A stretch of DNA of 64,000 nt. It comes from Allomuricauda sp. GTDB taxonomy: Bacteria > Bacteroidota > Bacteroidia > Flavobacteriales > Flavobacteriaceae. The stretch spans positions 1,302,001 through 1,366,000 of the forward strand of contig RHLF01000001.1 of NCBI GenBank assembly GCA_003712125.1, read 5' to 3'. Both the position numbers and the translations under genes were made by a program. A model generated the notes under the pieces. It saw only the letters and a list, made by a program, of their open reading frames with translations. It was not told the DNA's origin and ran no database searches. Shown in pieces: positions 36,342-45,986 of the stretch (positions within the stretch are counted from its first letter, which is position 1; each line of letters opens with the position of its first letter).

Positions 36342-37109
36342 ATGAAAACATATTTTTTAGTTGCCGCAATATCCATTTTGACAATACAACAATTAACAGC
36401 TCAAGGTCCTCCTATTACCGCTGATAAGCCTATTATGTTAGGCGGTGGAAGCTTTACGGTAAAAACCTTAGTGGAAAATAGATTCACCGAACGTGGTCGA
36501 TTTTCATATATCCCCGTGATGTTGCACTATTTGCCTTCGGCCAATTCATTGGTTGCAGTGCATTTGCCATATATTAATTATGATACATTTTTGGAAGACG
36601 ATGCCGGTTTGGCCGACATAAAAATCTTAGGCAAGTATCAATTCTTTAGAAAAGATGCCACAGGGAAAACCTTTCGGGTAGTTGCAAAAACTGTTCAAAC
36701 TCTGCCAACGGGCAAAGAAATTGATGCAGTTGATATCAGCACGGGTAAGTACGCCGGTTACTATGGAATTGTTACGGGGTACGAAACCTTGAAATATGGC
36801 ATTTCAACAGAGGTGGGCTATAATTGGATGCCAGACGGAACCTTGGACGAGCTCCGGATGAAAGCAGGATTTGGCCTACCATTGCTAAAACCGCAATACC
36901 CAAATAAACAATTGAACCTGTATTTTGAATATACCAATTCATGGATAACGGAACGCGATTGGTATCAATTGCTCTATGCCCAAGGAATTCAATACGCGCG
37001 AAAGAACATTACATTCGATTTTGCTGTTCAACTACCTCTGGTCAATGATGTTGATCAAGGAAGAAAATTTAGATATAGCCTGTTTATGGGCACACGATAT
37101 ACGTTTTAA
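36342..37109 (+). CDS. Outer-membrane-like protein of a metal-associated cluster
   Basis: A 255-residue protein with a Sec signal (FLVAAISILTIQQLTAQ) and a beta-rich body. Alternating segments such as RFSYIPVMLHYL, LVAVHLPYINYD and ending KFRYSLFMGTRYTF with a terminal Phe fit a small outer-membrane barrel, similar to proteins annotated as transporters of the phenol-degradation MetA type. The ligand cannot be read from sequence. It lies 72 nt after the HYC_CC_PP gene and 10 nt before the double HMA gene, so a role in moving or sensing the same metal is inferred. Confidence 0.6.
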   Translation: MKTYFLVAAISILTIQQLTAQGPPITADKPIMLGGGSFTVKTLVENRFTERGRFSYIPVMLHYLPSANSLVAVHLPYINYDTFLEDDAGLADIKILGKYQFFRKDATGKTFRVVAKTVQTLPTGKEIDAVDISTGKYAGYYGIVTGYETLKYGISTEVGYNWMPDGTLDELRMKAGFGLPLLKPQYPNKQLNLYFEYTNSWITERDWYQLLYAQGIQYARKNITFDFAVQLPLVNDVDQGRKFRYSLFMGTRYTF

Positions 37110-37119
37110 AAATAAAATC

Positions 37120-37743
37120 ATGAAAAAAATAGTTCTAACACTGATTATAGGTCTACTGACCACAATGGGCGTAACGGCCCAAAAGTCTATGGATAAATTT
37201 ATGGTACAGGTGGATGGCCTTGGTTGCCCATTCTGTGCCTATGGCCTTGAAAAGAAGTTCAAAGAGTTCAAAGGAATCAAAGATGTTAAGATTGATATCG
37301 AAACAGGGGATTTTAGCTTTAACTATCCTGCTGAAAAAGAGCTGACCATGGATGCGGTTTTAGCACAAGTAGAAAAGGCCGGATACACGCCCATTACTTC
37401 AAAAATTGAACGTGCTAATGGTACCGTGGAGGATTCCGAAGATCAAAAAATTGTACTGAACGATAAAGATCTAATTTCCAAAGAGGTTTTTGTGGCAGGA
37501 AATTGCGAACAATGCAGAGCTCGTATTGAAAAGGCTGCCAAAAGAGTTAAAGGAGTTGGAACTGCTAGTTGGAATGTGGACTCAAAAATTCTTTTGGTGA
37601 ACTACGATCCCAACCATACTTCGATGGAAAACATTCAAAAATCTATAGCCAATGCAGGTCATGATACACAGGCCCATCAGGCTAAAGATCAGGTTTATAG
37701 TAAACTTCCTAAATGTTGTCATTATGAGAGAGTGGATCAATAA
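37120..37743 (+). CDS. Periplasmic protein with two heavy-metal-associated (HMA) domains
   Basis: A 207-residue exported protein (signal KKIVLTLIIGLLTTMGVTAQ). HMA domain 1 (about 26-92) has GCPFC with Cys36 and Cys39; HMA domain 2 (about 122-182) has NCEQC with Cys129 and Cys132 and ends in NAGHDTQ. The C-terminus carries YSKLPKCCHY (Cys199, Cys200, His201), giving a possible third thiol site. HMA domains bind Cu(I), Zn(II) or Hg(II) and pass metals by ligand exchange. The ATG at 37120 is chosen over longer forms because it gives the signal peptide. The end overlaps the NHL lipoprotein gene by 20 nt. Confidence 0.85.
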   Translation: MKKIVLTLIIGLLTTMGVTAQKSMDKFMVQVDGLGCPFCAYGLEKKFKEFKGIKDVKIDIETGDFSFNYPAEKELTMDAVLAQVEKAGYTPITSKIERANGTVEDSEDQKIVLNDKDLISKEVFVAGNCEQCRARIEKAAKRVKGVGTASWNVDSKILLVNYDPNHTSMENIQKSIANAGHDTQAHQAKDQVYSKLPKCCHYERVDQ

Positions 37744-38566
37744 AGCCGTTATTGGATCGCTACTATTGGGTTTGATAGTAGCCTCGTGCGCCAGAAGCGA
37801 AAAACCCAAAGAGTGGGTCTACCAAAAGAATATTTTATTGGATGGGGTAAATCCTATAGGCATAGCCAACAATGATAATGAACTATGGCTTTCTGACGGC
37901 GACCATAATCGCTTGGTCAGTATTGATGGTGATGGCGCCATTTTGAAAGCCATAGACTCGTTGGATAGACCTATGCATATTGCAGTTTCAGAAGGAACCC
38001 TTTTTATTCCCCAGTATGGAAATGATAAAATAGAAACCTATGATGCAAAAGGACGATTTGAATTAAGCGTTAAAGATTCATTGGATGCCCCTGCTGCGGT
38101 GGCCGTTTATGGGATGGAGAAAGCCATAGCTGATTTTTACAATAACCGGATATTATACCACGATGGTCAAAACTGGATTTCATTTGGCCATGAAGGAAGC
38201 CATGAAGGGGAGTTTTATTACCCTACTGACGTGCAAATAACCGATTCCTTAATATGGGTGGCCGATGCCTATAACAATAGGGTGCAAGCTTTTGACAAGC
38301 AGGGAAATTTTGTAAAAATGATGGGTCAGGATCAAAAGATGAACGCCGCTACGGGAATCTTTATTTCCGATACGGAAGTATTTGTTACTGATTTTGAGAA
38401 TGATCGTATATTGATATTCGACCACCTTGGAAGTCTTAAACAGGAGCTGACCCGAAGTATCGCCAAGGCAACAGATTTGCTCATAAAAGACGATCTACTG
38501 CATATTATCAATTATAGGACAGGAGAATTGGTGATTTATGAACAACAAGAAATAGCCTTGAAATGA
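37724..38566 (+). CDS. NHL-repeat beta-propeller lipoprotein
   Basis: A 280-residue lipoprotein (lipobox IVASC, Cys23) built of repeated NHL-type blades: NELWLSDGDHNRLVSID, then GTLFIPQYGNDKIETYDAKG, LIWVADAYNNRVQAFDKQG and EVFVTDFENDRILIFDHLG. Such propellers bind ligands or proteins, and no catalytic site is evident. The start at 37724 gives the signal; a longer open frame from 37652 has no signal character. It overlaps the double HMA gene by 20 nt and the HMA-MauE gene by 4 nt (ATGA), so the three are tightly coupled. A periplasmic scaffold or metal-site sensor is only an inference. Confidence 0.8.
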   Translation: MREWINKAVIGSLLLGLIVASCARSEKPKEWVYQKNILLDGVNPIGIANNDNELWLSDGDHNRLVSIDGDGAILKAIDSLDRPMHIAVSEGTLFIPQYGNDKIETYDAKGRFELSVKDSLDAPAAVAVYGMEKAIADFYNNRILYHDGQNWISFGHEGSHEGEFYYPTDVQITDSLIWVADAYNNRVQAFDKQGNFVKMMGQDQKMNAATGIFISDTEVFVTDFENDRILIFDHLGSLKQELTRSIAKATDLLIKDDLLHIINYRTGELVIYEQQEIALK

Positions 38567-39276
38567 AACGGACCTTTTCCATAATGGGAATGACCTGTCA
38601 GGGTTGTGTTGCTTCCGTAAAAGAAAGATTGTTGGGAGTTCAGGGAGTGCATCAGGTTGAGGTTGATTTAGACGCAGCCGAAGCTGAAATTTCGATGGAA
38701 AAACAGGTGTCGATTTCACAATTGAAATCGGCACTTCCTCAAAAGTACCAGATCGAAGCAACACAAAATATTACTGAGGTTGCTCCAGTGCCAACAGCTA
38801 AGTCAAAGCTCCAGCAGCTTAGGCCCTTATTTTTGATATTCTTCTATCTCTTTGGTGCGGCATTTTTATTGAATTATGCAGATTGGAATAGCAGTGAAGC
38901 CATGCTCGACTTTATGGGACTTTTTTATATCGTGTTCAGTTTTTTTAAACTGCTTGATTTAAAAGGTTTTCCGGATAGTTTTAGAATTTATGATCCTTTG
39001 GCAAAGGCAATTCCAGTATACGCTTGGATATACCCATTTTTAGAACTCGCCCTGGGACTTTCATTTTTGATGCGATTTCAGGTTGGAATAGCCTTGATTG
39101 CCACCCTCGTAATTTTAGGGATCACCACATTGGGGGTCACCAAAACACTTTTGGATAAAAAAAGTATCCGTTGCGCATGTTTGGGAACGGCCTTGAACTT
39201 GCCCATGACCGAAGCCACATTCATTGAAAATACAATAATGTTGGTGATGGCTAGTGTTATGTTATTTTCCACTTAA
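38563..39276 (+). CDS. HMA domain fused to a MauE/DoxX-like membrane domain
   Basis: A 237-residue fusion. Residues 1-65 form an HMA domain with MGMTCQGC (Cys12, Cys15). After a short linker, residues 85-237 contain four helices of the MauE/DoxX superfamily, with KLLDLKGFPDSFRIYDPLAK between helices 2 and 3 and a CxC pair (Cys204, Cys206, in RCACLG) before the last helix. MauE is linked to disulfide formation in methylamine dehydrogenase maturation. Here the fusion suggests that a metal bound by the HMA domain or its Cys pair is coupled to a membrane thiol site. There is no signal peptide, so the HMA domain should be cytoplasmic. It ends the cluster. Confidence 0.82.
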   Translation: MKRTFSIMGMTCQGCVASVKERLLGVQGVHQVEVDLDAAEAEISMEKQVSISQLKSALPQKYQIEATQNITEVAPVPTAKSKLQQLRPLFLIFFYLFGAAFLLNYADWNSSEAMLDFMGLFYIVFSFFKLLDLKGFPDSFRIYDPLAKAIPVYAWIYPFLELALGLSFLMRFQVGIALIATLVILGITTLGVTKTLLDKKSIRCACLGTALNLPMTEATFIENTIMLVMASVMLFST

Positions 39277-39347
39277 AAAGGGATACCCTCTGGTTTTTTT
39301 CTTAAGTTTAACGGATGCACTTAAAACATCATTAAACTAATCTGAAT

Positions 39348-42062
39348 ATGAAAATGAATTTCAAGTTAAGGGCGGTGGCAACCCTCTTTTTTGTCTGCTT
39401 CTTTATAGCGAATGGGCAATTCAAAAAAATAGCTACGGTCGAAGGTATTACTGAATACCAAATGGAAAATGGACTTAAAGTACTGTTGTTTCCCGATAAC
39501 TCATCCCAAACCATCACGGTGAACATCACCTATTTGGTAGGATCACGACACGAGGGATATGGCGAAAAGGGTATGGCACATTTGCTTGAGCATATGGTGT
39601 TTAAAGGAACTCCAAACCACCCAGATATTCCAAAGGAACTGTCCTCCCATGGTGCACGACCCAACGGAACTACCTGGTACGACCGTACGAACTATTTTGA
39701 AACCTTTAATGCAACCGATGAAAATTTAGATTGGGCACTGGATCTAGAGGCTGACCGCATGGTAAATTCATACATCGCGAAGAAAGATTTGGATTCTGAA
39801 TTTTCTGTAGTTCGAAACGAGTTTGAGAGTGGAGAAAACAACCCAACCGGGGTTTTGCTTCAAAAGGTTATTAACGCAGCATTTCTATGGCACAACTATG
39901 GCAATTCAACCATTGGCAACCGGTCCGATATCGAAAGGGTTCCCATCGAGAATTTGAAAGCTTTCTATAAAAAGTTTTATCGCCCAGACAATGCCGTTTT
40001 AATGGTAACCGGAAAATTCGAGGAAGAAAAAACATTGGCCTTAATTGCAAAAAAGTTTGGAGGCCTTACAAAGCCTTCAGAACCGGTTCGGAGTTCCTAT
40101 ACCGAAGAACCTCCTCAAGACGGTGAGCGCACGGTCACTTTGAGCCGGGTTGGTGATTTGCAATTGGTATCCTCCCTTTATCATACCCCAGCTGGTGCCG
40201 ATGAAGATTATGCCGCGATGGCCATTGTTGAAAATGTATTGACTGATACACCTTCAGGAAGGTTATATAAGGAATTGATCGATACGCAAAAGGCCTCTTC
40301 GTTATGGTCGTTTTCACCATTTACCAAAGAACCAGGTTTTTTATACATCAATGTTGATGTTCCTTCTGATAAGAGTGCTCCCGAAGTGGAATCGATTCTG
40401 AAGTCTACTTTAGACAATTTGGAACCCATTACCCAGGAAGAATTGGATAGGGCCAAGTCAAATCTTTTAAAACAAATCGATGAAATCAACCGTGATTCCA
40501 ACTTTTTGGGCACCTACATGAGTGAGTTTATCGGTGCGGGAGATTGGCGATTGGCATTTATTCACCGAGATCGTATTGAAGGTATGACCCTAGAACAGGT
40601 GAATGCTGCAATGAATAAATATGTAATTCCAACCAATAGAACAGTTGGTCGTTTTACCCCGACAAAAGACCCTGTTCGCGTCTCCATTTCACACCCTGAA
40701 AATGTTGATAGTTTGGTAGCTGATTATAAGGGCAAAGAAGATAAAGGAACAGGGGAGGCTTTTGATGTCGCCTATGACAATATTCAAAACAGACTTGAAG
40801 TAGGTAAGCTTTTAGATCAGGTTGAATATGGTTTCATAGAAAAAGAAAACCGTGGCAAAACCGTAATTCTAAGCTTTAATTTTAGAAACGGAGATGTCAA
40901 TAGTTTAAGAAACAAAGGGGTTGTTCCTTCCTTGGCGGCTGCCATGTTGGACAAAGGCGCCAATGACATGTCAAGACAGCAGATCGAGGACGAATTGAGT
41001 CGCTTGAAATCGTCACTTCGTTTTTTCTCCAGAAATGGAAATGTATATTGCTCTGTTGATTCGACTGAGGAGTATTTGATGGAAACACTTGCCTTAATGG
41101 CCAAGCTTCTCAAAAATCCTTCATTTGATGAGGAAGAACTTAAAAAGCTAAAAACGCAGCGTTTGGCAAGTATTGAGCAAAATAAAACAGAACCTGGTTA
41201 TTTGGCTTCAAGAAGAGTTTCAGCCATTAATAATAAACATGAGAAGGGACATCCCTTGTATGCCATGACCACCGAAGAGGAAGTTGCAGCAATTCAAGCT
41301 GTAACCAGGCAAGATTTGATTGATTTTTATGAGACATTTTACGGACTCGGAAGAAGTACGTTGGTCGTAATTGGAAACTTTGAATCCCAAAAAATTAAAG
41401 ACTTTGTCAACACTGAATTTAATGGGTTTAAAAGCAAGGTAGCATATGCCGAGATTAAAAATCCATTTGCCAAAAACCGTGGTATCAATGAAAATATCAT
41501 CACCCCTGATAAAAAGAATGCTGTTACCTATGGCATTTTAGGTGTAGAAATAAGTGAATATGATGAGGATTACGCTGCTATGGTTGTTGCCGGTGAAGTG
41601 CTAGGTGGTGGATTTTTAAGTTCAAGGTTCGCGGAACGTCTAAGACAAAAGGACGGGGTTAGTTATGGTGTTGGGTCAAATTTCAATGCCGATGGGGATA
41701 AAGGCGACAGAAACTCATCCATCTTTCTCTATGCCATCTACAATCCTGATAATCTTGACAAGGTTCAATTGGGTCTAAAAGAAGAATTGGAACGTTTTAT
41801 AGCCGATGGAATTACCGAAGAAGAGCTGACCAATGCTGTAAATGGTTGGATCCAAGGGAGAAATGTTTCAAGGGCCAAAGACAATGAGCTATCTTCTTTG
41901 GTGAATAACAACATTTATTACAGTCGAGATATCGAATTCCAAAAGGGAATTGAGAGCAAAATGAAAGCTCTGACGGTTCAAGACGTAAACAATGCCATTG
42001 TGAAGTATGTCAAACCACTATCGGAATGGACCGTAGTGAATGCCGGCGATTTTAAAGAGTAA
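39348..42062 (+). CDS. Secreted M16-family zinc metallopeptidase (two-domain)
   Basis: A 904-residue exported peptidase with signal FFVCFFIANG. The N-terminal M16 domain has the inverted zinc motif HLLEH (His78, Glu81, His82), followed about 75 residues later by the third ligand region (NEFESGENNP). The second half repeats the M16 fold without the zinc motif (residues 520-900), as in single-chain pitrilysin-type enzymes. The likely role is breakdown of peptides in the periplasm. Two in-frame ATGs (39348 and 39354) could start it. It is convergent with groEL across a bidirectional terminator. Confidence 0.93.
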   Translation: MKMNFKLRAVATLFFVCFFIANGQFKKIATVEGITEYQMENGLKVLLFPDNSSQTITVNITYLVGSRHEGYGEKGMAHLLEHMVFKGTPNHPDIPKELSSHGARPNGTTWYDRTNYFETFNATDENLDWALDLEADRMVNSYIAKKDLDSEFSVVRNEFESGENNPTGVLLQKVINAAFLWHNYGNSTIGNRSDIERVPIENLKAFYKKFYRPDNAVLMVTGKFEEEKTLALIAKKFGGLTKPSEPVRSSYTEEPPQDGERTVTLSRVGDLQLVSSLYHTPAGADEDYAAMAIVENVLTDTPSGRLYKELIDTQKASSLWSFSPFTKEPGFLYINVDVPSDKSAPEVESILKSTLDNLEPITQEELDRAKSNLLKQIDEINRDSNFLGTYMSEFIGAGDWRLAFIHRDRIEGMTLEQVNAAMNKYVIPTNRTVGRFTPTKDPVRVSISHPENVDSLVADYKGKEDKGTGEAFDVAYDNIQNRLEVGKLLDQVEYGFIEKENRGKTVILSFNFRNGDVNSLRNKGVVPSLAAAMLDKGANDMSRQQIEDELSRLKSSLRFFSRNGNVYCSVDSTEEYLMETLALMAKLLKNPSFDEEELKKLKTQRLASIEQNKTEPGYLASRRVSAINNKHEKGHPLYAMTTEEEVAAIQAVTRQDLIDFYETFYGLGRSTLVVIGNFESQKIKDFVNTEFNGFKSKVAYAEIKNPFAKNRGINENIITPDKKNAVTYGILGVEISEYDEDYAAMVVAGEVLGGGFLSSRFAERLRQKDGVSYGVGSNFNADGDKGDRNSSIFLYAIYNPDNLDKVQLGLKEELERFIADGITEEELTNAVNGWIQGRNVSRAKDNELSSLVNNNIYYSRDIEFQKGIESKMKALTVQDVNNAIVKYVKPLSEWTVVNAGDFKE

Positions 42063-42084
42063 GAAGGCATTGACTTAGCTAAAT

Positions 42085-42119
42085 AAAAAAGCCCCGAATG
42101 TTCGGGGCTTTTTTTTTAT
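42085..42119. terminator. Bidirectional terminator between the M16 peptidase and groEL
   Basis: The stem AAAAAAGCCCCGAA/TTCGGGGCTTTTTT with a 2-nt core loop has a T-run on both strands. It serves the plus-strand peptidase (ending 42062) and the minus-strand groEL (ending 42155). Confidence 0.92.
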
Positions 42120-42154
42120 TCACTACAAGCCAAGGCTTGTTTATTGATCTCAGA

Positions 42155-43789
<1,635 letters not shown>

Positions 43790-43804
43790 CTATAAATGAT
43801 TTTA

Positions 43805-44083
43805 TTATACAATTGCTAAAATGTCGCTTTCACGCATCATTAAATAATCAACACCCTCAAGTTTAAGTTCGGTGCCTGAATACTTTCCATAAAGAACGGT
43901 CTCACCTACTTTCACCGTCATTTTCTCATCTTTGGTTCCTGGGCCAACAGCCACTACTTTGCCCTTTTGGGGTTTTTCCTTGGCCGTATCAGGAATAATA
44001 ATGCCCGAAGCAGTTTTGGTCTCTGCGGCCAAAGGCTCTATGAGCACCCTGTCTGCTAATGGTTTGATGTTAACTTTAGCCAT
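43805..44083 (-). CDS. groES: Co-chaperonin GroES
   Basis: A 92-residue lid protein of the GroEL chamber. It contains the start [12 protein letters not shown], the mobile loop [19 protein letters not shown] and GKVVAVGPG. It is first gene of groESL. No CIRCE inverted repeat (TTAGCACTC-N9-GAGTGCTAA) is found upstream, so HrcA control is not supported here. Confidence 0.98.
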   Translation of the reverse strand: MAKVNIKPLADRVLIEPLAAETKTASGIIIPDTAKEKPQKGKVVAVGPGTKDEKMTVKVGETVLYGKYSGTELKLEGVDYLMMRESDILAIV

Positions 44084-44170
44084 ATTTTAAATTTTTAGAT
44101 AATTAGTTTTTAATAATGCTGCAATCTCTTGGACAGAAATTATGCCATCCGCCGAAACCTGACAGGATTT

Positions 44171-44210
44171 TAAACAAAAATGCCAGCTTGTCACTTAAAG
44201 CTGGCATTTT
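44171..44210 (-). terminator. Terminator downstream of secG
   Basis: A perfect 12-bp stem (AAATGCCAGCTT with AAGCTGGCATTT) and 8-nt loop is followed on the minus strand by TTTTTG. It separates the secG transcript from groESL. Confidence 0.88.
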
Positions 44211-44230
44211 ATATTAAGTATGTCATTTTT

Positions 44231-44590
44231 TTACTGAATCGTATCCACTGGGTTTGATCCGCCATTATCGGCAGGAACCTCCTCTGGAACAGTTTCAGGA
44301 ACGGTGGTTTCTATATCGTCACCTTGTAAAATTTTTGAATCGGTTTGACCGTAATTGCCCTTAAGGGTTACGTTGGACAACAATATAAGAACGATCAATA
44401 GGGTAGCCAGTGTCCAAGTGCTTCGATCCAAAAAGTCACCAGTCTTTTTCACACCACCCACAACTTGGCTTCCACCACCTCCAAATGAAGATGAAAGTCC
44501 TCCTCCTTTTGGATTTTGGACCATAATGACCAAAACCAATAAAAGGCAAACTACAATTATCAAAATCAAAAATATCGTAAACGTGCTCAT
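44231..44590 (-). CDS. secG: Preprotein translocase subunit SecG
   Basis: A 119-residue SecG with two membrane helices (about 4-24 and 56-73) and the conserved loop LVIMVQNPKGGGLSSSFGGG between them. The C-terminal tail is acidic and Pro-rich (ETTVPETVPEEVP), as in other Bacteroidota SecG proteins. It follows the TPR gene by 4 nt and ends the miaB operon at a hairpin terminator. Confidence 0.95.
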   Translation of the reverse strand: MSTFTIFLILIIVVCLLLVLVIMVQNPKGGGLSSSFGGGGSQVVGGVKKTGDFLDRSTWTLATLLIVLILLSNVTLKGNYGQTDSKILQGDDIETTVPETVPEEVPADNGGSNPVDTIQ

Positions 44591-44594
44591 TGCA

Positions 44595-45455
44595 TTAATC
44601 TTTTTCTTGCTGCAGCTTCTTCACCGCCCGAATTTGGTCTGCAAAGAAACCACTTTTTTCCGGATATTTCAAACTAAGAATCTTGAAGGCCTGTATGGCT
44701 TTTTTGTATTTTTTTTGCTCCAGATATACCTTGGCCAAAGTCTCGGTCATCAACTCATTTTTGTCAATTTTTGTGGAGTCTTTAATGTTGATAGATGACT
44801 TGAGATTTTCGGTAGGAACAATTTTTGGATTGGTCTCAATAAATTTATCCAAAAGGTCAAATTTTCGTTGACGCTCTTCCGATTTCTCTATTCGAAGAAT
44901 AGGACTCTTTGAAGTCAGCTGTAACCATTCCGTAAACGAGTGTTTTTCATCTTTGGTAAAGTTGATTGGGCTGCCCAAATCCAATATTTCTTTGGCCCCA
45001 TCTTCCTTCACCTTGACTTCTTCTTCCTTGTTCTTGAACAGTTTGGGATTCAGAATTTGTTCTGCATCCTCAATATTTTGTGGTAGGGGACTTTCCTCTG
45101 ATTCGCCCAGCATAACCTCGGCATCTGGGTTTGGGACTACCTCTTCTGAAATAATGGTGGTTTCTTTCAAATCGGGGACACGCCCTGACAGGGTATCCGC
45201 AATACGGTTTTGGTCAAACGTTGCAGATGTAATGTAGTCGAACAAAACTTCCCGATCGGTGGTATGGGCGGCAGTTATCTTTAAGGCATTGTTGTATTTA
45301 TGGCTGCTCAGATTTTTAAGTCCTTTTAAATACAGTGCCCTAGCCGCTTGAAAATAAGGGTATTCATCAATGATGTCTTCCAACTCACGGGTTTGCTTCG
45401 GCGATAGAATGGTATCCGATTTTTGTAAAATATGTAGAAAGTCGGGTACGTTCAT
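44595..45455 (-). CDS. Helical/TPR-like protein of the lptE-secG operon
   Basis: A 286-residue cytosolic protein with no signal. The N-terminal region (FLHILQKSDTILSPKQTREL, then YPYFQAARALYLKGLKN) and the C-terminal pair (TLAKVYLEQKKYKKAIQAFK, ILSLKYPEKSGFFADQIRAV) resemble TPR helices; the middle is acidic and probably disordered. The start at ATG 45455 leaves 5 nt after lptE; an in-frame TTG at 45467 would overlap lptE and looks less likely. Function is unknown. It is conserved beside lptE and secG in related genomes, from general knowledge. Confidence 0.72.
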   Translation of the reverse strand: MNVPDFLHILQKSDTILSPKQTRELEDIIDEYPYFQAARALYLKGLKNLSSHKYNNALKITAAHTTDREVLFDYITSATFDQNRIADTLSGRVPDLKETTIISEEVVPNPDAEVMLGESEESPLPQNIEDAEQILNPKLFKNKEEEVKVKEDGAKEILDLGSPINFTKDEKHSFTEWLQLTSKSPILRIEKSEERQRKFDLLDKFIETNPKIVPTENLKSSINIKDSTKIDKNELMTETLAKVYLEQKKYKKAIQAFKILSLKYPEKSGFFADQIRAVKKLQQEKD

Positions 45456-45460
45456 TTGTA

Positions 45461-45976
45461 TTACCAATCTGCCAGTGAGGCATTAAAAATATCTTGGGTG
45501 ATTCGTTCAAAAAGTACTTGGTGCGCTTCGCTCTTTACCGACTCGAGCAATGACGTGGCAGGAAAATCATAGAAAAAAGAAAAGCGTCGCTCAAAGTCAA
45601 CATCCTCTTTGGTATTGTTGTAAAATCGCACTGTCACGCCCATGGTCAAACGGTTTTGTGCCGCTGTTTGGTTTGATGTCGCAGTCATTGGTGAAACGCG
45701 ATATTCTACAATTTCCCCTTCATATAACAAGTCGCCACTTGTATTGGTTAAATTCAAGCTGGTCAAATTGATTATAAGATCCTGCAAGGCAAGCGTAAAA
45801 TCTCTATCAAGGCCAGGTTCGATGGTAGACCCTGGGCTTTGATCGGCATAATTTTGAAAAAAATTGACTTGAAATGTCTGAGCCGTGCCAGTACTCGCCC
45901 CTGAAAAATTGTAAACGCCACAGCTATGGCAAAATCCCAAAAAACAAATTCCAAAAACCCAAAATGCCCTTTTCAT
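45461..45976 (-). CDS. lptE: LPS-assembly lipoprotein LptE-like
   Basis: A 171-residue lipoprotein (lipobox CHSC, Cys19) followed by CGVYNFSGAS, the usual start of Bacteroidota LptE-like proteins, and a beta-alpha body (RDFTLALQDLIINLTSLNL, GDLLYEGEIVEYRV). LptE plugs the LptD barrel that inserts LPS in the outer membrane. The start at ATG 45976 lies 10 nt after the sigma-54 activator's stop; the longer open frame upstream overlaps that gene and has no signal. The family diverges strongly, so the assignment rests on lipobox, motif and context. Confidence 0.8.
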   Translation of the reverse strand: MKRAFWVFGICFLGFCHSCGVYNFSGASTGTAQTFQVNFFQNYADQSPGSTIEPGLDRDFTLALQDLIINLTSLNLTNTSGDLLYEGEIVEYRVSPMTATSNQTAAQNRLTMGVTVRFYNNTKEDVDFERRFSFFYDFPATSLLESVKSEAHQVLFERITQDIFNASLADW

Positions 45977-45986
45977 CTTTCTAAAA

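Noticed and set aside
36976-37119. Longer start for the double HMA protein
   Set aside because: The extension overlaps the preceding gene and hides the clear signal peptide that begins at 37120.
37652-37723. Longer start for the NHL lipoprotein
   Set aside because: It lies in the coding end of the HMA gene; the ATG at 37724 gives a normal lipoprotein signal.
44084-44170. CIRCE element controlling groESL
   Set aside because: No TTAGCACTC-N9-GAGTGCTAA-like inverted repeat is present upstream of groES.
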